Positions 5,483 to 7,299 of a DNA stretch of 7,299 nucleotides are shown here, one piece after another. Below the pieces are notes generated by a model. The model worked only from the letters and a program-made list of their open reading frames with translations. It was not told the DNA's origin and made no database searches. This stretch comes from Akkermansiaceae bacterium (lineage in GTDB: Bacteria; Verrucomicrobiota; Verrucomicrobiia; Verrucomicrobiales; Akkermansiaceae). Position 1 is the stretch's first letter. Each line of letters starts with the position of its first letter. The stretch is taken from NCBI GenBank assembly GCA_028293225.1, contig JAQGPE010000349.1, forward strand, positions 1 through 7,299. The letters run 5' to 3'. A program made the position numbers and the translations under genes.

Positions 5483-5510
5483 GCCGAAAAATGACAACGC
5501 ATTGTTCGGC
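5483..5510 (-). promoter_or_regulatory. Leader hairpin or operator upstream of the DUF2383-like gene
   Basis: GCCGAAAAATG (5483-5493) and CATTGTTCGGC (5500-5510) form an 11-position stem with one mismatch and a 6-base loop, ending 23 bases before the start codon. A competing inverted repeat, ACAACGCA (5494-5501) with TGCGTTGT (5528-5535), uses the loop and two bases of the same right arm, so the two cannot form fully together. This may be an operator or a leader that folds two ways. Confidence 0.33.
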
Positions 5511-5541
5511 GCTGACGATCCGGCACTTGCGTTGTTTCCAT

Positions 5542-5633
5542 CCCGTTAGAGAAGCGCCGATCTGCGTAAATCCCGCCGCATTTTGCATTTGCGGCGGGCA
5601 GGTCATTGCATTTTTCAAAATCTTTCTAACGGG
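5542..5633. repeat. Nested inverted repeats downstream of the disulfide oxidoreductase
   Basis: Outer arms CCCGTTAGA (5542-5550) and TCTAACGGG (5625-5633) are exact reverse complements 92 bp end to end. The right arm includes the TAG stop of the oxidoreductase (5626-5628). Inside is a 9-bp perfect stem, CCCGCCGCA (5572-5580) with TGCGGCGGG (5590-5598), loop TTTTGCATT. On the minus strand the inner stem is followed by ATTTA only, so it is a weak intrinsic terminator at best. No target-site duplication is visible at the outer ends. Confidence 0.45.
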
Positions 5634-7020
5634 CCTCCGTCGCCGCCTCGGCCGCCCGCTGCCACGCCTCGGCCAGCGTCGGGTGGTAGTGCGGCAATTG
5701 CAGATATTCGTCGATGGTCAGCCGTCGGGAAATGGCAAACTGGAGCAGATGCCCGGTCTCCGCGACCTGCGGGCCGACCGCCGTTGCGCCCAGGATCAGC
5801 CCGGTGCCGCGGTCGATCGTCACTTTGGCAAAGCCGTGCCGGGCGCCGACGATGATGCCCTTGCCGTAGTCGAAATAATCCTGCCTCCCGCTAACCGGAT
5901 CATAGCCCTGCCCGCGCATCGTCTCCTCATCGATCCCCACCTTCATCACCTGGGGCTCGGTGAACAGCGCCGTCATCGCCGACTCCTCATGCCATACCGC
6001 CAGCGGCTCACCGCCGCCGCCATGCAGCAGCCGGGCGATATTTTTCGCCGCCACCTCACCCTGGATCACCGCCAGATGCACCACTGGAAAAGGACTGGCG
6101 CAGTCGCCCGCGGCAAAGATGTGCGGCACCGAACTCGCCGCATGCCGGTCGATGAGGATCCGCCCGTGCTTCATCTCGACCCCGCTGGCTTCGATCCCTT
6201 CCGTGCGCGGACTTCGCCCGGTCGCCACCAGCACGGCATCCGCCCGCAGCGGCTCGCCCTGCTCCGGACGCAGCGTGAAAACGCCATCGGCATGGGCCAC
6301 TTTCGCGATCGTCGTCTTGCGCAGAAAGCGGATGCCGCGCGCCTCGCTCTCCGCCTCCAGCGCCTTCGCCACCTCGGGGTCGAATTCTTTCAGCGTCCGC
6401 TCCGAGCGGATCACCACGGTGACCTCGCTGCCCAGCCCCTCGAAAAGATGCGCGCATTCCATCCCGATCGCCCCGCCGCCGAGAACCACCAGACGCTTTG
6501 GAATGAAGGGCAGCCGCACCACCTCGTCGCTGGTCCAGTAGGGCGTTTCCTTCAGCCCCTCGATCTCCGGCACCGCTGGCGCCGAGCCGGTCGCGATCAC
6601 GAAAGCCCGCGCCTCCAGCCTCTCCCGGCCGCCGTCACGCAGAGTCACTTCCACTTCATGCGGCGAAAGAAAGACCGCCCCGCCCCGGATCAGTTCATAT
6701 CCGGCCTCTTTCATGCCCTCGACCCGGCTGTGCCGGAAATCCTCCACCAGCGTCTCGACCCGCTTGCGGATCGCCGCCGCATCAGCCGTGGCTTCACCCG
6801 CCACGACGATCCCGAACCGCCCCGCCTCGCGGATGTCGCGCAGCCGGTTGGCCGACTCGATCAGCGTTTTCGAAGGCATGCACCCGCGCAGAACGCACAG
6901 CCCGCCCAGCACCCCGGCATTCTCGATCAGGGCCGTGGCAAGCCCCAGCTTCACTGCCATCGCGGCCGCGGCATGACCGCCGCTACCGCCGCCGATCACC
7001 AGCAGATCGTAGGATTTCAT
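5626..7020 (-). CDS. FAD-dependent NAD(P)-disulfide oxidoreductase, lipoamide dehydrogenase family
   Basis: 464 residues, the normal length for class I flavoprotein disulfide reductases. FAD site: YDLLVIGGGSGGHAAA (4-19). Redox pair: C42 and C47 in GGLCVLRGCMPSK (C-x4-C). Second nucleotide fold: VVLGGGAIGMECA (178-190). FAD motif 2: IFAAGDC (301-307). C-terminal His-Glu dyad: H446 and E451 in HYHPTLAE. After the second fold the chain reads VVIRSERTLKEFD, with R205 and K211 where glutathione reductase has the Arg pair that binds NADPH and where true lipoamide dehydrogenases usually have Glu, so NADP(H) use is likely. There is no heavy-metal domain and no C-terminal Cys pair, which argues against mercuric reductase; no lipoyl or E1/E2 gene is nearby. 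Substrate unknown. The ATG at 7020 is preferred over the one at 7038 because it overlaps the upstream stop as ATGA and places the FAD motif normally. Confidence 0.92.
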   Translation of the reverse strand: MKSYDLLVIGGGSGGHAAAAMAVKLGLATALIENAGVLGGLCVLRGCMPSKTLIESANRLRDIREAGRFGIVVAGEATADAAAIRKRVETLVEDFRHSRVEGMKEAGYELIRGGAVFLSPHEVEVTLRDGGRERLEARAFVIATGSAPAVPEIEGLKETPYWTSDEVVRLPFIPKRLVVLGGGAIGMECAHLFEGLGSEVTVVIRSERTLKEFDPEVAKALEAESEARGIRFLRKTTIAKVAHADGVFTLRPEQGEPLRADAVLVATGRSPRTEGIEASGVEMKHGRILIDRHAASSVPHIFAAGDCASPFPVVHLAVIQGEVAAKNIARLLHGGGGEPLAVWHEESAMTALFTEPQVMKVGIDEETMRGQGYDPVSGRQDYFDYGKGIIVGARHGFAKVTIDRGTGLILGATAVGPQVAETGHLLQFAISRRLTIDEYLQLPHYHPTLAEAWQRAAEAATEAR

Positions 7021-7299
7021 GGACTGATCAGGTGCCACCCGGACTCGTCACTACGACCGTAGTCGGGCGAGGCCGTGGGGATGAAGCGGGCGCCGTCGAA
7101 GGTGTGGATCGTCACCGACAGATGCAGGCGGCTGAAGTGGATTTCATGAAAGCCCTGGGGCTCACCCTGCAAACGCGTCGAGCACACCGTTCCCGCCTGC
7201 GAGACCATCGTGGTCCAGCCGCCGCAGTCGATCGGAGCCACCATCGAGACGTGAAAATGACCGCACAGCACCAGGTCGACCTTCGCCTCAGCCAGCGCC
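7017..7299 (-). CDS. Metallophosphoesterase, C-terminal fragment
   Basis: Cut by the right window edge: 93 residues plus the TGA stop are visible, in frame from 7298. The segment AKVDLVLCGHFHVSMV holds the GHFH box (13-16), the form of the last metal-binding motif (G-H-x-H) of calcineurin-like phosphoesterases, followed by a glycine- and serine-rich beta sheet and a predicted end at HLISP. The His residues would bind one of two metal ions in the active site. The other motifs lie outside the window, so the substrate is unknown. The TGA overlaps the ATG of the disulfide oxidoreductase by the four bases ATGA, so both are translated from one mRNA. The visible frame has a GTG at 7271 but this is internal, since homologous sequence continues before it. 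Confidence 0.85.
   Translation of the reverse strand, partial: ALAEAKVDLVLCGHFHVSMVAPIDCGGWTTMVSQAGTVCSTRLQGEPQGFHEIHFSRLHLSVTIHTFDGARFIPTASPDYGRSDESGWHLISP

Noticed and set aside
5460..5618. Open extension of the DUF2383-like frame by 53 codons
   Set aside because: It runs through two inverted repeats and has a Cys-rich, unfamily-like sequence. The ATG at 5459 has a GGGGAGGG ribosome site.
5626..7020. Mercuric reductase identity for the flavoprotein
   Set aside because: No N-terminal heavy-metal domain and no C-terminal vicinal cysteines; the end has the HPT-x-x-E dyad of lipoamide dehydrogenase type enzymes.
7021..7038. ATG at 7038 as start of the disulfide oxidoreductase
   Set aside because: It adds only six residues before the FAD motif, whereas the ATG at 7020 overlaps the upstream stop as ATGA.
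5491..7062. Long plus-strand open frame of 523 codons
   Set aside because: It is the antisense shadow of the disulfide oxidoreductase in GC-rich DNA; the product is rich in Arg, His and Pro with no domain pattern.

Overview
This is a GC-rich chromosomal window from a Gram-negative bacterium. The best guess is a Verrucomicrobiota member of the Luteolibacter/Haloferula type. That rests on the general look of the proteins (a TonB-like anchor joined to a poly-Gly linker and a PA14-like domain, a small tandem SH3 protein, weak or absent Shine-Dalgarno sites), so it is an inference. Nine genes can be supported. Two are cut by the window edges. All but one read on the minus strand.

Left end, 1-1496 (minus): a three-gene RiPP/metallophore-type operon of the bufferin (BufABC/HvfABC) kind. 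A secreted 120-residue peptide precursor carries three near-identical repeats, each with two K-D-x-C-x-G boxes, so six cysteines in all. After a 139-bp gap comes a DUF692 multinuclear non-heme iron oxidase (MNIO). Its end overlaps the start of a DUF2063-type partner that runs off the window. The gap between precursor and oxidase holds a good intrinsic-terminator shape on the coding strand. That would let the precursor be made in excess over the enzymes.

Middle, 1771-3653 (minus): a 425-residue single-pass membrane protein with a TonB-like N-terminus, poly-Gly and Gly-Pro linkers and a PA14-like C-terminal domain, then a 114-residue protein made of two SH3-like domains. Divergent from these, at 3926-4723 (plus), lies a HAD-IIA phosphatase of the NagD type with all four catalytic motifs.

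Right side, 4983-7299 (minus): a C-terminal piece of a metallophosphoesterase is joined by an ATGA stop/start overlap to an FAD-dependent disulfide oxidoreductase of the lipoamide dehydrogenase family, whose second nucleotide-binding site looks NADP(H)-type. Downstream of it is a small DUF2383-like four-helix-bundle protein. The 259-bp space between the convergent HAD and DUF2383-like genes holds several strong hairpins, one with a perfect 14-bp stem. The 166-bp space between the DUF2383-like gene and the oxidoreductase holds further nested inverted repeats.

The most interesting content is the multi-repeat cysteine peptide with its MNIO enzyme and the likely attenuator between them. The other genes look like ordinary housekeeping or accessory genes, with no visible functional link to that operon. 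No tRNA, rRNA, CRISPR array, transposase or phage gene was seen.
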